In this document: one piece after another, positions 19,101 through 28,339 of the stretch | Layout: each line of letters starts with the position of its first letter | How positions within the stretch are numbered: position 1 is the first letter of the stretch | Source of the DNA: CALBPI01 sp045110335 | GTDB lineage: Bacteria > Pseudomonadota > Gammaproteobacteria > Steroidobacterales > Woeseiaceae | Assembly: GCA_045110335.1 (NCBI GenBank) | Contig: JBGCGB010000019.1 | Location: 58,485-122,484, forward strand | DNA: 64,000 nt | Direction: 5' to 3' | Position numbers and translations under genes: made by a program | The notes under the pieces: model-generated | The model's input: the letters and a program-made list of their open reading frames with translations, nothing else | The model's database searches: none | What the model was told of the DNA's origin: nothing

Positions 19101-19722
19101 GCGAATTGCCAAGTTCGACGGCAGTCTGGAGCCACGGCTGCTCTCCGTCACGACCCGTGCGTGAGACTTGTAGGTAAAAGCGATCGCCAAACAATGCTTG
19201 CCAGTGCTTTGTGCGATCTTTGGCCGCACTAACGCCTTTTTGATGAGCGAGACGCGCGATATCGCCGCGGTATCCACCCGATAGCGCAATAAGGCCCTCA
19301 GTCGTTTCCGCAGTTAGCCATTCGCGATGCACCAGTGGACGACCATGATGCTGGCCTTCCAGATAGGCCTTCGTAATCAGACGCGTGAGATTGCCATAGC
19401 CGTCGTCGTTTTGGCACAACAAGATCATGGCATCCGGCGTATCACGCTGCTCGCCAGTCAACGCAATCTCGACGCCAACAATCGGCTTGATACCCGCCGC
19501 CAACGCCTTCTTGTAAAACTTGACCATGGCAAACAAGTTGCCGGCATCAGTTAACGCAACCGCTGGCATGCGTTCCTCCGCAGCTGCGGTCATCAAATCG
19601 GGAACGCGGACCAAGCCATCAATGATCGAATACTGCGTATGTAAGTGCAGATGTACGAATCGCTCCGACGATTGAAGCATGGACGCGCCTGAATCCGGGA
19701 TAATGCGCCGACTCGCGACCAT
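16168..19722 (-). CDS. dnaE: DNA polymerase III subunit alpha
   Basis: Catalytic subunit of the replicative polymerase. It has an N-terminal PHP domain (VHLHLHTQYSIIDGL), the polymerase palm with PDFDVDFCMDGRDRV and GPGRGSGAGSLVAF, the helix-hairpin-helix region, and an OB-fold near the C-terminus. The ATG at 19722 overlaps the rnhB stop (ATGA) with GGGAAG seven bases before it and gives 1184 residues. A second ATG at 19680 (MLQSSERFVHLHL) would give 1170 and fits the family N-terminus better. Confidence 0.97.
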   Translation of the reverse strand: MVASRRIIPDSGASMLQSSERFVHLHLHTQYSIIDGLVRVPDLMTAAAEERMPAVALTDAGNLFAMVKFYKKALAAGIKPIVGVEIALTGEQRDTPDAMILLCQNDDGYGNLTRLITKAYLEGQHHGRPLVHREWLTAETTEGLIALSGGYRGDIARLAHQKGVSAAKDRTKHWQALFGDRFYLQVSRTGRDGEQPWLQTAVELGNSLDIPLVATNDVRFIKQSEFEAHEARVCIHQGRTLADTSRPRIYSDQQYLRSPSEMAELFSDLPAAIKNSVLIAERCSLDLELGESYLPEFPTPDNQSAEVFLREVAERGLAEKIAAGADGDSPDETYAVRLNRELDTICEMGFAGYFLIVADFIRWARNNGVPVGPGRGSGAGSLVAFTMGITDIDPLEYDLLFERFLNPERVSMPDFDVDFCMDGRDRVIAYVADHYGRHRVSQIITYGTMAAKAVVRDAGRVLEFPYGFVDRIAKLIPFEVGMTLEKAMKDEQELQSLYDEGGDVRDLLDLALSLEGCVRNAGKHAGGVVIAPTELTDFTPLYCEQGGGNLVTQFDKDDVEAAGLVKFDFLGLRTLTIIDRALANVNGRRKADGKAPLELNELPMDDAATFALLQRCQTTAVFQLESRGMKDLIKRLRPDVFGDLVALVALFRPGPLQSGMVDDFIMRKHAQGGEEIDYLHPDLKPVLEPTYGVILYQEQVMQIAQVLAGYTLGGADLLRRAMGKKKAEEMAKQRTIFVEGCVSREVDRDQAEYIFDLMEKFAGYGFNKSHSAAYAVLSYQTAWLKAHYPAQFMAAVMSSDMDSTDKLVGLKDDCRLLNIELLPPDVNSSECHFHAESDEAIRYGLGAVKGVGRAAIDMIVESREQDGVYSSLAEFCQRMELAKINRRMLESLVKSGAMDGLGKNRRSLFEQLPDALKSAEQAARAAAAGQDDLFGVPGGAETSAPETPEVNLREWSNQDKLRAEKEALGLYLSGHPFGQFRQMAGRLTNGSLGDINSIKPPPQAESGHGFAQPRRSATVAGLIFDIRKRGNRTTLTLDDDTGRIEVQLYAEIAESVRHLLVKDAILIASGALRWDNFMNGWSVSAKSVRDIDHVIEERAVSMSIKVIKPEDATAATLLMRKLQTLLRPFRGGGCKIEVRYVVDDHVVVLPLGDLWRVRVTRALMDELSALVGRQSIRLAFSADR

Positions 19723-20345
19723 CAGCTCGCTTCCCGATGCGCCAGTGCGCGGCGCACTGGCGCGAAACTGCGCCGGTGTATGTCACACGGGCCATGCTCC
19801 TGCAGCGCCCGAAGATGCGCGGCCGTCGGATAGCCTTTGTGACGCGCGAATTCATAGACCGGCCAATCCTTGTCATAGCCGACCATCAACCGATCACGAT
19901 GTGTCTTGGCCAAGATTGACGCAGCCGCAATTGAGACATTGGCCGCATCGCCGCCTATCCATGTAACGATCTCAGCCTGCGTATCGTCCTTCGTGAATTC
20001 GGGTGAGCGATTACCATCAATCAAAACTTGCGAAAGATTAACGTTCAATTCAATCACCGCGTTGCGCATTGCCAATAGGGTGGCGTGAAGAATATTAATG
20101 TCATCAATCACCGCGGCGGTGACGGGCACAACCGCCCAATGCAGTGCTGTCTCGCAAATTTCGATCGCGAGTGCCTCCCGTCGTTTTTCGGACAACCGCT
20201 TGGAGTCATCAATGCCTTTCGGAATTCGCTTGGGGTCAAGCACCACGGCGGCGGCAACAACAGGACCCGCCAATGGGCCACGACCGGCCTCATCGACGCC
20301 AGCGTGAAACGGCAACGGTTGGAAACCCGGATGCGCGATAGTCAT
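19722..20345 (-). CDS. rnhB: Ribonuclease HII
   Basis: Removes ribonucleotides and RNA primers from DNA. The 207 residues start with the signature GVDEAGRGPLAGPVVAAAV and include AAASILAKTHRDR; the acidic metal ligands DE and D are in place. It overlaps lpxB and dnaE by 4 bp on either side, in the conserved lpxB-rnhB-dnaE order. Confidence 0.97.
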   Translation of the reverse strand: MTIAHPGFQPLPFHAGVDEAGRGPLAGPVVAAAVVLDPKRIPKGIDDSKRLSEKRREALAIEICETALHWAVVPVTAAVIDDINILHATLLAMRNAVIELNVNLSQVLIDGNRSPEFTKDDTQAEIVTWIGGDAANVSIAAASILAKTHRDRLMVGYDKDWPVYEFARHKGYPTAAHLRALQEHGPCDIHRRSFAPVRRALAHREAS

Positions 20346-21490
20346 ACGGTTTTTCCCGCAACATCGAGCACCGCACGCGCGGCAAGCTCATTACTATCGC
20401 ATCTTAATTGCTCATGCACCTTGGCAAAGGCGGATTGCATCTTTTCTTGACGGGCGTGATCTGTCAGCAAGCTCGTTACCGCATCAGCCAACGCCGTAGG
20501 CGTGACTTCATCTTGAATAAACTCATCCACCAGGCGTTCAGAGGTGAGTAGATTAGGCAATGAAAACCGATCGACCTTGATCAATCCCAACGACGTGACA
20601 ATCTTATGCGTAGAGGGCGCCAGCCGATAGGCAACGACCATCGGACGCGCATGTAAGAGCGCTTCAAGCGTCGCCGTGCCGGAAGCCATCAGTATGACAT
20701 CGGCCGCACGCATACAGGACTGCGCATCACCAACACTGATTCTAGTCTTATCAGCCACACCGGCTTCCGCCACAATCTCTTGAAACGCGTTTGCGCCTTT
20801 CTGATTGGCTAGCGGCGCCACGATCTGAAGGTCAGGGATCTTCGCCTGAATTCGAACGGCGGCGTCGACGAAATCGCGCCCCAAACGTTGAATCTCTCCC
20901 ATACGACTACCCGGCATGATCACCAGAACTCGGGCGTCCGAAGAAAGCCCTAGCGCCGCTTTTTCTACCGAAGTGTCAGTGATCGGCGAAAGGCTGGTGG
21001 CTAACGGATGTCCGACAAAGTCAGCATCAACATCATGTTTTGCATAAAACGCAGGTTCAAATGGCAATAGGCAAAGCACGCGATTGCATGCACGGGCAAT
21101 CTTCTTAACACGCCCTTCGCGCCATGCCCAAACCGAAGGGCTCACATAGTGCACGGTTGGTATTTCGCGCTTGCGCAGTTTGATTTCCAGACCCAGATTA
21201 AAATCAGGCGCGTCGATACCCACAAAGACATCCGGGGGCGATTGCTGCCAACGTCGAATCAATCCGCGCCGCAGTTTTAGCAATCTTGGCAAGTGGCGAA
21301 TCACTTCCGTTAACCCCATCACCGCAAGCTCATCGGCATCATGCCAGCATTCCATCCCCGCCGCTCGCATCGCCGGACCGCCAACGCCTTCGAAAACTGC
21401 ATCCGGAAATTGACGTTGAATGGACGCCATCAAACCGGCGCCCAGTGCATCTCCGGAAATCTCACCAGCCACCAAACCGACACGTAACAT
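20342..21490 (-). CDS. lpxB: Lipid-A-disaccharide synthase
   Basis: GT19 glycosyltransferase joining UDP-2,3-diacylglucosamine and lipid X at the inner membrane. The 382 residues match E. coli. GEISGDALGAGLM, VHYVSPSVWAWREGRVKKI and the donor-binding GTATLEALLHARPMVVAYR are characteristic. It starts 7 bp after lpxA. Confidence 0.97.
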   Translation of the reverse strand: MLRVGLVAGEISGDALGAGLMASIQRQFPDAVFEGVGGPAMRAAGMECWHDADELAVMGLTEVIRHLPRLLKLRRGLIRRWQQSPPDVFVGIDAPDFNLGLEIKLRKREIPTVHYVSPSVWAWREGRVKKIARACNRVLCLLPFEPAFYAKHDVDADFVGHPLATSLSPITDTSVEKAALGLSSDARVLVIMPGSRMGEIQRLGRDFVDAAVRIQAKIPDLQIVAPLANQKGANAFQEIVAEAGVADKTRISVGDAQSCMRAADVILMASGTATLEALLHARPMVVAYRLAPSTHKIVTSLGLIKVDRFSLPNLLTSERLVDEFIQDEVTPTALADAVTSLLTDHARQEKMQSAFAKVHEQLRCDSNELAARAVLDVAGKTV

Positions 21491-21497
21491 GACTGTT

Positions 21498-22277
21498 CTA
21501 CCTAATGATGCTGCGTTCGGAGTCGGTCAGGGATCCTAGCAGCAAGGCCAGCTCGGGTTGTTCATCGACACGGGATTTCAGTTCGGCGATCGCGTCGTCC
21601 AAGAGGCGATTTTCTTTGTAGATTACTTTGAACGCACGACGAATATTGCGAACCTGTTCTTTCGTGAAACCACGCCGCTTTAACCCCTCGGCATTGATAC
21701 CGCGGGGTACGGCTGGCTGCCCCATTGCCATGACATAGGCAGGTACATCTTTTCCAATGCCGGAATACATACCCATGAAACTGTGCGCCCCAATTTTGCA
21801 AAACTGATGCGCACCGGAGAAACCACCAAAAATGGCCCAATCACCGACATGAACATGGCCGGCCAACGTGGCGTTGTTAGCCAGAATGACATGATCACCG
21901 ACGACGCAATCGTGGGCGATATGGACATAGGCCATGATCCAGTTGTCATTGCCGATGGTCGTTTCGCCTCGATCTTGTGTCGTACCACGGTTGATCGTAC
22001 AACTTTCCCGGATGGTGTTGCGGTCACCAATAACCAACGTCGTCGGCTCACCATCGTATTTCTTGTCTTGCGGCTCATCACCGATAGATGCGAACGAAAA
22101 AATACGATTTTCTGCCCCAATGGTCGTGGGGCCCTTGACGACCACATGCGATGACAACGAGGTACCATCGCCAATCGATACATCACGACCGACCAGCGTA
22201 AAAGCACCAATCTCGACATCGGCGCCAAGTACCGAGCCATCTTCAACAATTGCGGTTGGATGTATCTTGCTGGCCAT
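21498..22277 (-). CDS. lpxA: Acyl-ACP--UDP-N-acetylglucosamine O-acyltransferase
   Basis: First enzyme of lipid A synthesis. From the ATG at 22277 the protein has 259 residues and begins MASKIHPTAIVEDGSVLG, matching the family; an extension to 22307 would overlap fabZ coding sequence. Left-handed beta-helix hexapeptide repeats fill the first two thirds. The catalytic histidine equivalent to E. coli His125 is His122 in VHIAHDCVVGDH. A helical C-terminal domain follows. Confidence 0.97.
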   Translation of the reverse strand: MASKIHPTAIVEDGSVLGADVEIGAFTLVGRDVSIGDGTSLSSHVVVKGPTTIGAENRIFSFASIGDEPQDKKYDGEPTTLVIGDRNTIRESCTINRGTTQDRGETTIGNDNWIMAYVHIAHDCVVGDHVILANNATLAGHVHVGDWAIFGGFSGAHQFCKIGAHSFMGMYSGIGKDVPAYVMAMGQPAVPRGINAEGLKRRGFTKEQVRNIRRAFKVIYKENRLLDDAIAELKSRVDEQPELALLLGSLTDSERSIIR

Positions 22278-22285
22278 TTCGATTG

Positions 22286-22747
22286 CTACGCTTCGCCCGG
22301 CGCACACATCAATTCAGCGCTCGCCACTTTTACATCATCGACATAAGCAACCGCAGAAAAACGCCAAACCGTTTTAATCCGGCGCAGCAGTGTCACCTCG
22401 AGTCTTAGCTGATCACCAGGTTCGACAGGCTTTCTGAAACGCGCCTTATCGATGCCCACAAAATAATACAAACGCCCCTCACCGGGACCATCGCCGGCCG
22501 TAGCAAAAGCCAGAATACCGGTTGCCTGGGCAAGCGCTTCGATGATCAAAACGCCAGGCATCACGGGGCGCCCCGGAAAGTGGCCTTGAAAAAATGGCTC
22601 GTTGAACGTGACATTCTTGAGCGCAGTGCAACGCTCGCCAGGCACGCAATCAATAACGCGATCAATCAAAAGAAACGGATAGCGATGCGGAATCAACGCC
22701 ATGATTTCGCGAATATCCAATTGCTCAGCAATAGTCTGTTCGGTCAT
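22286..22747 (-). CDS. fabZ: 3-hydroxyacyl-ACP dehydratase FabZ
   Basis: Dehydrates beta-hydroxyacyl-ACP in fatty acid elongation and competes with LpxA and LpxD for the 3-hydroxyacyl pool. The ATG at 22747 gives 153 residues. The catalytic His56 is in FFQGHFPGRP and Glu70 in GVLIIEALAQATG, with HRYPFLLIDR upstream. It lies between lpxD and lpxA, as usual. Confidence 0.97.
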   Translation of the reverse strand: MTEQTIAEQLDIREIMALIPHRYPFLLIDRVIDCVPGERCTALKNVTFNEPFFQGHFPGRPVMPGVLIIEALAQATGILAFATAGDGPGEGRLYYFVGIDKARFRKPVEPGDQLRLEVTLLRRIKTVWRFSAVAYVDDVKVASAELMCAPGEA

Positions 22748-22761
22748 AAACGCCCCCAAGG

Positions 22762-23769
22762 CTACTTTTGTTTTTTCTCTAACGCCGCGACACGACGAGC
22801 GAGTTTATCCAGCTGTCGATATCTTGCCAGATTTCTTTGATACTGGCGAAACTCCTCGTGAGGAAACACACCGCCGTAGCTCCCGGGCTTATCAATGTCA
22901 CCGGTGACGGTACACCTCGCCGTGATGATCGCGCCATCAACAATCGTTAAATGGCCGGTCGTTCCGCTATTTCCGCCGAAGACGCAGTTCTTGCCGATCG
23001 TCGTGGATCCCGCAATGCCGACCATACCTGCCATGACGGTGTGTTCACCGATCACACAGTTATGACCAATCTGAATTTGATTATCGAGCTTCACACCATC
23101 TTGTAAAACGGTATCTTCAATCGCACCACGGTCAATGCTCGTACAAGCTCCCACCTCGACATCGTCCCCGATATTCACGCCACCGACTTGAGGTACTTTT
23201 ATCCAACCTTCTTTGGCTCGGGCGATACCGAACCCGTCAGTGCCGATGACGGCCCCGGCATGAATGACGCATCGACGTCCGATTTTGACATCGGACATGA
23301 TCGTTACGTTGGCTTCAATCACACTCTGTGAGCCGATATGGCTTCTTGGGCCGACCACGCTTCCAGCGCCTAAAACAACGCCGGCTTCGACAGTCGCTCC
23401 GGCCTCCACCACCGCGTTCGCCGCCACAGAAGCGTCAGCTGACACCGTCGCATCCGGTGATACGAAAGCCGTCGAATGAATGCCGGCATCTGGCCTTGCA
23501 GGTGGATAAATCTCCGCGGCCATACGCGCATACATGACATAAGGGTCGTCTGCGATGATGGCACAGCCAGACACTTCGCAAGCGTAGACCTCAGCAACAA
23601 TCACCGCTGTGGCCTTGGCATCCGGCAAGTATTTCCGATAAGCAGGGTTTGAAAGAAAGCTCAGCGCGCCCGGACCGGCGTTAGATAGCGTCGCGACATG
23701 GTCGACGACACCGCCGGCATCACCGACGATATCGCAACCATACTTGACCGCAAGGTCAGCGACGCGCAT
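22762..23769 (-). CDS. lpxD: UDP-3-O-acylglucosamine N-acyltransferase
   Basis: Adds the second 3-hydroxyacyl chain in lipid A synthesis. The 335 residues comprise an N-terminal uridine-binding domain, a long run of hexapeptide repeats from about residue 100 to 290, and a C-terminal helix (RQYQRNLARYRQLDKLARRV). The catalytic histidine is expected in QIGHNCVIGEHTVMAG. It follows skp by 51 bp. Confidence 0.96.
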   Translation of the reverse strand: MRVADLAVKYGCDIVGDAGGVVDHVATLSNAGPGALSFLSNPAYRKYLPDAKATAVIVAEVYACEVSGCAIIADDPYVMYARMAAEIYPPARPDAGIHSTAFVSPDATVSADASVAANAVVEAGATVEAGVVLGAGSVVGPRSHIGSQSVIEANVTIMSDVKIGRRCVIHAGAVIGTDGFGIARAKEGWIKVPQVGGVNIGDDVEVGACTSIDRGAIEDTVLQDGVKLDNQIQIGHNCVIGEHTVMAGMVGIAGSTTIGKNCVFGGNSGTTGHLTIVDGAIITARCTVTGDIDKPGSYGGVFPHEEFRQYQRNLARYRQLDKLARRVAALEKKQK

Positions 23770-23820
23770 CGCTGCTAGATTCCCGAGTACCAGTAGGCGA
23801 TAACCAGGCCATCTTCAGTA

Positions 23821-24357
23821 CTATTGACCGCTAGCGGCGTTCTTTTGAACCTGTTCCAGGATCTGACTGGTAACGACCATGCGTCCGCTCGCGAAAACAA
23901 CGCCATCATTTAAGATCAAGTCGTAACCATTGGCCTTACCGAAGGCGTCAACCTCTGTCAGCATCAAACGTTGCAACTTCCCGAGTTCTTCGTTCTGACG
24001 CAGGTTGCGATCTTCTACGAATTCCTGCTGTAAACGTTGCAATTCGCGCTGCCCCTCGCGCAGATCGCGTTCAATCTCGCGACGTTCCGCTTCGCCCATG
24101 ACGGCGAGGTCACGCTGTGCTTTCTCAGAAAGTTCTTCCAGTTCTTTTTGCTTTGCCAACACCGTACGCTCACGCGGTGCAAACTCCTGCTGGAGCGCTT
24201 CCATGGAGGTCTTGGTCTGAGGCGCAGCCTGAAGCAATGCCTGGAAATTAACGACACCAATTTTAAGGTCTTGTGCGTTCGCACCACTTGCGGCCATTAA
24301 GCCGAGCAGTGCAACTGTAGCTGCAAAGCCACGCTTTATACTTATTTTTTTAAACAT
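23821..24357 (-). CDS. skp: Periplasmic chaperone Skp/OmpH
   Basis: Holds unfolded outer-membrane proteins in the periplasm. The ATG at 24357 has AAGGA eight bases upstream and gives 178 residues with a signal peptide ending ASGANAQ; the ORF extending to 24462 is rejected. After a short beta core (LKIGVVNFQALLQAAPQT) comes a long charged coiled coil (about 60-125) typical of the tentacles. It sits between bamA and lpxD, the conserved order. Confidence 0.94.
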   Translation of the reverse strand: MFKKISIKRGFAATVALLGLMAASGANAQDLKIGVVNFQALLQAAPQTKTSMEALQQEFAPRERTVLAKQKELEELSEKAQRDLAVMGEAERREIERDLREGQRELQRLQQEFVEDRNLRQNEELGKLQRLMLTEVDAFGKANGYDLILNDGVVFASGRMVVTSQILEQVQKNAASGQ

Positions 24358-24370
24358 GGATACTATCCTT

Positions 24371-26827
24371 CTAAAATGCATTACCAATTGTAAACTGAAA
24401 GCGCTCAACTTGATCGCCAAACAAGCGATCGTTGCCCGAGGCGGCGTTAAGCGGATAAGCATAACTGAATCTAAACAGCCCCAACGGTGCGAGCCATTCT
24501 ACGGCAAGTCCGACGGACTGTTTCAAGTTATCTTTATCAAAACCGTAGTCAATAAAGTCTTCACGGAGTCGATCGGTGAATCGAATCTCTCCGTTACTGA
24601 AAACATTACCGACATCATAAAACAAACTGGCCCGCCCGCGACCCTGGAACTTCTCGGGTATCGGCAGGATCAACTCTGCTTGAGAGTTTACTAGAATATT
24701 GCCGCCATAGGGTCGGCCGAAGCTATCTCGTGGACCCAAGTCGAATTCACTGTAACCACGCACAGAACCGGGTCCGCCTGTCCGGAACAACTTATACGGT
24801 GGCAAAGCTGTTGTGTCACCCAAGCCCTCGCCAAACGCGAGCTCCGCGGCCAACGATAATGTCCATTGCCCGAACAACGGGACAAGTTTCAAGCCGTCAT
24901 AACGTGCGGTCCAATACTCGACGTCTGAACCGGGTACTGCATAACCGAAGGAAAGACGATGCCTCGACCCGCGCGTTGCGAACAATGCACGGTTCCGGCT
25001 ATCAAAGGCCCAACCGCCAATCAGTTCATAAGTATTGAACTCACTGGTGAATACCGTCAGGTCGTTACCGAAGAAAAACCCGCCATCGACACCTTCATTA
25101 GTTACGGCATCACCGTTAGCAACAATCCAGTCAATCGCCTGCTGCGTACTGGAACCTTCTGTCGCGACCAGGCGCGCACGCTGCAGTGCGACGCCCAGGC
25201 TGAGGCTCTGATACTCCGAAATCGGATAACTGTATTCGAGAGATGCCGTCAGCGTTTCGGTCGATAAATCGGATGAGCTTTCATTGAACTGATCGAAGTT
25301 TCGATAAGACAATGACGCTGTCCGTCGAATGCCATCCATCGTCACGTAAGGGTTCGTATGAGAAAAACTGTAGACCGTCTGAAAACGACTAGAGTTGATC
25401 TCCGCGCTAATGCGGTTACCTGTACCCATAAAATTGGTATGCGTGAAGTTACCGTTCAAAAGCAGCTTCTGTGTTTCCGAATAACCAAGGCCACCACCGA
25501 ACTGACCTGGCAACCCATACTCCAAGTCGAAGTTCACATCGACCTGGTCATTCGTACCAGCAACCGGAGACACATCGAAATCAACGGTCTCCAAATAAGG
25601 TAGTCGTTGCTGCAATCGAATTTTCGATCGATCCAACAATTGATTGGACAGATAGGCACCTTCCATCTGGCGAACTTCGCGCCGGAGCACTTCGTCCGAC
25701 ACCTGGTCAACCCCGTCGAAATTGATATTACGGACATACATCCGATTATTCGGTTCAATAAAGATCGTGATATCGACGGTCTTGTTTTCGCGATCAAGCT
25801 CCGGTACGAACTCAATCTCGGCCTCGGCATAGCCATCCGCCCCAAGCCTCAAGTTCATTAGCTCAGTCGTTTGCGTCAGCGTACGCTGATTAAACGTCTC
25901 GCCCGGTTTTGCCAAAACCAGCGGTAGCAAGAACTTTTCCGGCACGACCATCTTGCCTGCAATATTCACTTCGTTGAGCGTGTAGACATCACCTTCCGAA
26001 ACGTTGATGGTTATGAAGACATCTTTGCGATCAGGAGAGATGGCAACCTGCGTCGATGTCACGGCAAAATCGGCGTAACCGCGATCAAGGTAATAGGAAC
26101 CAAGCGATTCCAGATCACCGTTAAGCGCTTCCTTCGAATACCGGTCATCCTGACGGATAAACGACAACCAGTTAGGCGTTTTAAGTTCGAATTCGCCACG
26201 CAACTCTTCATCGTCGAAAACACGGTTACCCACCACGTTGATTTGACGAATCTTAGCGCGATCACCCTCTGTAACGTCGATAAAGATAGCGACCGCATTG
26301 TTCGGACGATCTTCAACGCGCGTTTCAACCGCGACGCCGTATTTTCCGCGACTGTAGTATTGCTCAATCAAAAACTGTTGGACTTCATCCAGCACCGACC
26401 GATCGAACGTCTTGCCGCGTGCTAATCCAACGGATCGTAGTGAGTCCATCAAGTCTTCTGTTTTGATGTCTTTGTTGCCGTCAATCGTAAACTGCTCAAT
26501 CGAAGGACGCTCCTTGACCAAAACAACTAGCGTATTGCCTTCCTTTAGCAACGAAACATCTTCGAACAAACCTTCCTGATAAAGCGCACGCAGTGCTTCG
26601 CGCTGTCGCACCTCATCAATGACATCGCCGATGTTCACGGGCAAGTAGTTAAACACCGTACCTTCCGAAATACGCTGTAGCCCTTCGACCCGCATGTTTT
26701 TGACTTCGAACGTTTCCGCCGACGCATGATCCGCGCACAGCATGCTTGCCATCAAAGCGACGCAACCAACGGCAACGCGAGAGTATTCTGAAATCATATT
26801 TATGCTTTTCATTGTTGTTTTCATCAT
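24371..26827 (-). CDS. bamA: Outer membrane protein assembly factor BamA
   Basis: Central subunit of the BAM complex. The 818 residues include a signal peptide (cleavage after about HASA), five POTRA domains (about 40-440) and a C-terminal beta-barrel with the lid-loop motif GGPGSVRGYSEFDLGP. It ends in phenylalanine (FTIGNAF), the usual outer-membrane C-terminal residue. It starts at the rseP stop (4-bp overlap); the first of several nearby ATGs is used here. Confidence 0.98.
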   Translation of the reverse strand: MMKTTMKSINMISEYSRVAVGCVALMASMLCADHASAETFEVKNMRVEGLQRISEGTVFNYLPVNIGDVIDEVRQREALRALYQEGLFEDVSLLKEGNTLVVLVKERPSIEQFTIDGNKDIKTEDLMDSLRSVGLARGKTFDRSVLDEVQQFLIEQYYSRGKYGVAVETRVEDRPNNAVAIFIDVTEGDRAKIRQINVVGNRVFDDEELRGEFELKTPNWLSFIRQDDRYSKEALNGDLESLGSYYLDRGYADFAVTSTQVAISPDRKDVFITINVSEGDVYTLNEVNIAGKMVVPEKFLLPLVLAKPGETFNQRTLTQTTELMNLRLGADGYAEAEIEFVPELDRENKTVDITIFIEPNNRMYVRNINFDGVDQVSDEVLRREVRQMEGAYLSNQLLDRSKIRLQQRLPYLETVDFDVSPVAGTNDQVDVNFDLEYGLPGQFGGGLGYSETQKLLLNGNFTHTNFMGTGNRISAEINSSRFQTVYSFSHTNPYVTMDGIRRTASLSYRNFDQFNESSSDLSTETLTASLEYSYPISEYQSLSLGVALQRARLVATEGSSTQQAIDWIVANGDAVTNEGVDGGFFFGNDLTVFTSEFNTYELIGGWAFDSRNRALFATRGSRHRLSFGYAVPGSDVEYWTARYDGLKLVPLFGQWTLSLAAELAFGEGLGDTTALPPYKLFRTGGPGSVRGYSEFDLGPRDSFGRPYGGNILVNSQAELILPIPEKFQGRGRASLFYDVGNVFSNGEIRFTDRLREDFIDYGFDKDNLKQSVGLAVEWLAPLGLFRFSYAYPLNAASGNDRLFGDQVERFQFTIGNAF

Positions 26828-28191
26828 GTCAGCAAACGTCCAACCATGCGTGCAATGTCATTGTAAAAAGCCAGGCTCATGACACCCAAGAGCATCACAA
26901 TCCCAACTTGTTGGCCCATTATCTGCCACTTCTCACTGACGGGTTTACCAGTGACGCCTTCAACCGATTGATACACAATTTGGCCACCGTCCAACATCGG
27001 TATCGGCAACAAATTAAGCACACCCAAACTAACGCTGACCAGTGCCAGGAAATCGACGAAGTCACTGAAACCGCGAGATAGCGAATCACCGGCAAATTCG
27101 GCGATGTTCAACGGCCCTGAAATATTCTTGGTCGAAACGGATCCGGTCAACATTCGACCAAACATTTCAAAAGTGAACTGCGTCAACTCGACCGTCTTGG
27201 TCGCTGCGGCCGGCAACGCGGCGAAAAAATCGAGTTGTTTGGTGGAATAGAGATTGTCCGGCCGCTCATCAGCAACACCTACACCGATTCGCCCAATCGT
27301 CTGTCCGTCCACTTCAACGGCGCCCACCGGAACTGATAAGCGAATGGGTTGATCGCCCCGCAAAATATCAAGATCAATCCTTTCGTTAGGAATGGCACTT
27401 ATCTGCGCAACCAGTTCATTGAAAGAGCTGACCGGCGCGCCATTGACCGCCGTCATTTGATCGCCAATTTGAAGCCCGGCGACTCTTCCCGGCGACGTCT
27501 CGCTGAAGCTGCCGACGATGGCACGTGCAGACCACGGCAAGAAGCCGAGGCCTGTAAACAACTTTCCGGGCTCTGACAACCGGGCTGTTGCGCGGTCGAC
27601 ATTAAGCACGACATCCACAAGCTTGCCGTTGGCGCGTTCAACTGTCAGCGGTAAAGCGCCGTCGTCGACCAACTCACCCACGATGGCTTGCAAGCCGCTG
27701 CCCTGCCAGCTCTCGATCTGGCGATCACCAACGGATGCGATAACATCACCAAACTGCAAGCCTGCTGCAGCAGCCGGGGTATTCGGCGTCACGACACCGA
27801 CGACGGGTCGGACCGTCGCTGTTCCCACAACAAACAGCAGCCAGTAAGCGGCGATAGCAAAAGCAAAGTTAAATGCAGGGCCCGCCAGCAAGACAGCGAT
27901 ACGCTGCCACACCGGTTGCGCATTGAATGTACGTCCAACGTCCGCCGGATCCACCGCACCTTCCCGCTCATCCAGCATCTTGACATAGCCGCCCAGCGGC
28001 AATGCGCTAATGCAGTATTCCGTTTGGTCAGCGCCAGCTTTTCGCATCCAGATTGGCTTGCCGAATCCGACGGAAAAACGTAGCACTTTGATGCCACATA
28101 ATCGTGCCACCAGATAGTGCCCATACTCGTGGATGGCCACTAGCAGGCTGATCGTCAAGATCAATCCGAAAAAGCTCGTCAAAAAGGTCAT
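26824..28191 (-). CDS. rseP: Site-2 protease RseP
   Basis: Intramembrane zinc metalloprotease that releases sigma-E by cleaving RseA. The 455 residues show HEYGH at 21-25 in the first membrane segment, two periplasmic PDZ domains (about 120-300) and the third zinc ligand motif NLLPIPMLDGGQIV. The upstream neighbour is normally dxr; here a 148-bp gap precedes the next gene, cdsA. Confidence 0.97.
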   Translation of the reverse strand: MTFLTSFFGLILTISLLVAIHEYGHYLVARLCGIKVLRFSVGFGKPIWMRKAGADQTEYCISALPLGGYVKMLDEREGAVDPADVGRTFNAQPVWQRIAVLLAGPAFNFAFAIAAYWLLFVVGTATVRPVVGVVTPNTPAAAAGLQFGDVIASVGDRQIESWQGSGLQAIVGELVDDGALPLTVERANGKLVDVVLNVDRATARLSEPGKLFTGLGFLPWSARAIVGSFSETSPGRVAGLQIGDQMTAVNGAPVSSFNELVAQISAIPNERIDLDILRGDQPIRLSVPVGAVEVDGQTIGRIGVGVADERPDNLYSTKQLDFFAALPAAATKTVELTQFTFEMFGRMLTGSVSTKNISGPLNIAEFAGDSLSRGFSDFVDFLALVSVSLGVLNLLPIPMLDGGQIVYQSVEGVTGKPVSEKWQIMGQQVGIVMLLGVMSLAFYNDIARMVGRLLT

Positions 28192-28339
28192 CTATGTCCC
28201 CGTTTCGGCAAGAATGCACCGCTAATCGATACAGACCACCCGTGGCCATGATCGTTCCCATCTTGTTTAAAACCAGAAGGAGCGCGCAACATACCAGTAA
28301 AGCGCAGTTGCGATGAACCCAAGCTGAACGATTGCCGGC
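28192..28339. other. Gap between cdsA and rseP where dxr is normally found
   Basis: Only 148 bp separate cdsA from rseP. Nothing in it resembles 1-deoxy-xylulose-5-phosphate reductoisomerase, and it is far too short for it. I see no tRNA, terminator or obvious remnant. Confidence 0.7.

Noticed and set aside
18708..19289. A 193-codon minus-strand frame inside dnaE
   Set aside because: It is an out-of-frame shadow within a certain gene, with no signal or domain.
28028..28261. A 77-codon frame in the cdsA-rseP gap as a dxr remnant
   Set aside because: The translation shows no reductoisomerase motif and mostly overlaps rseP in another frame.
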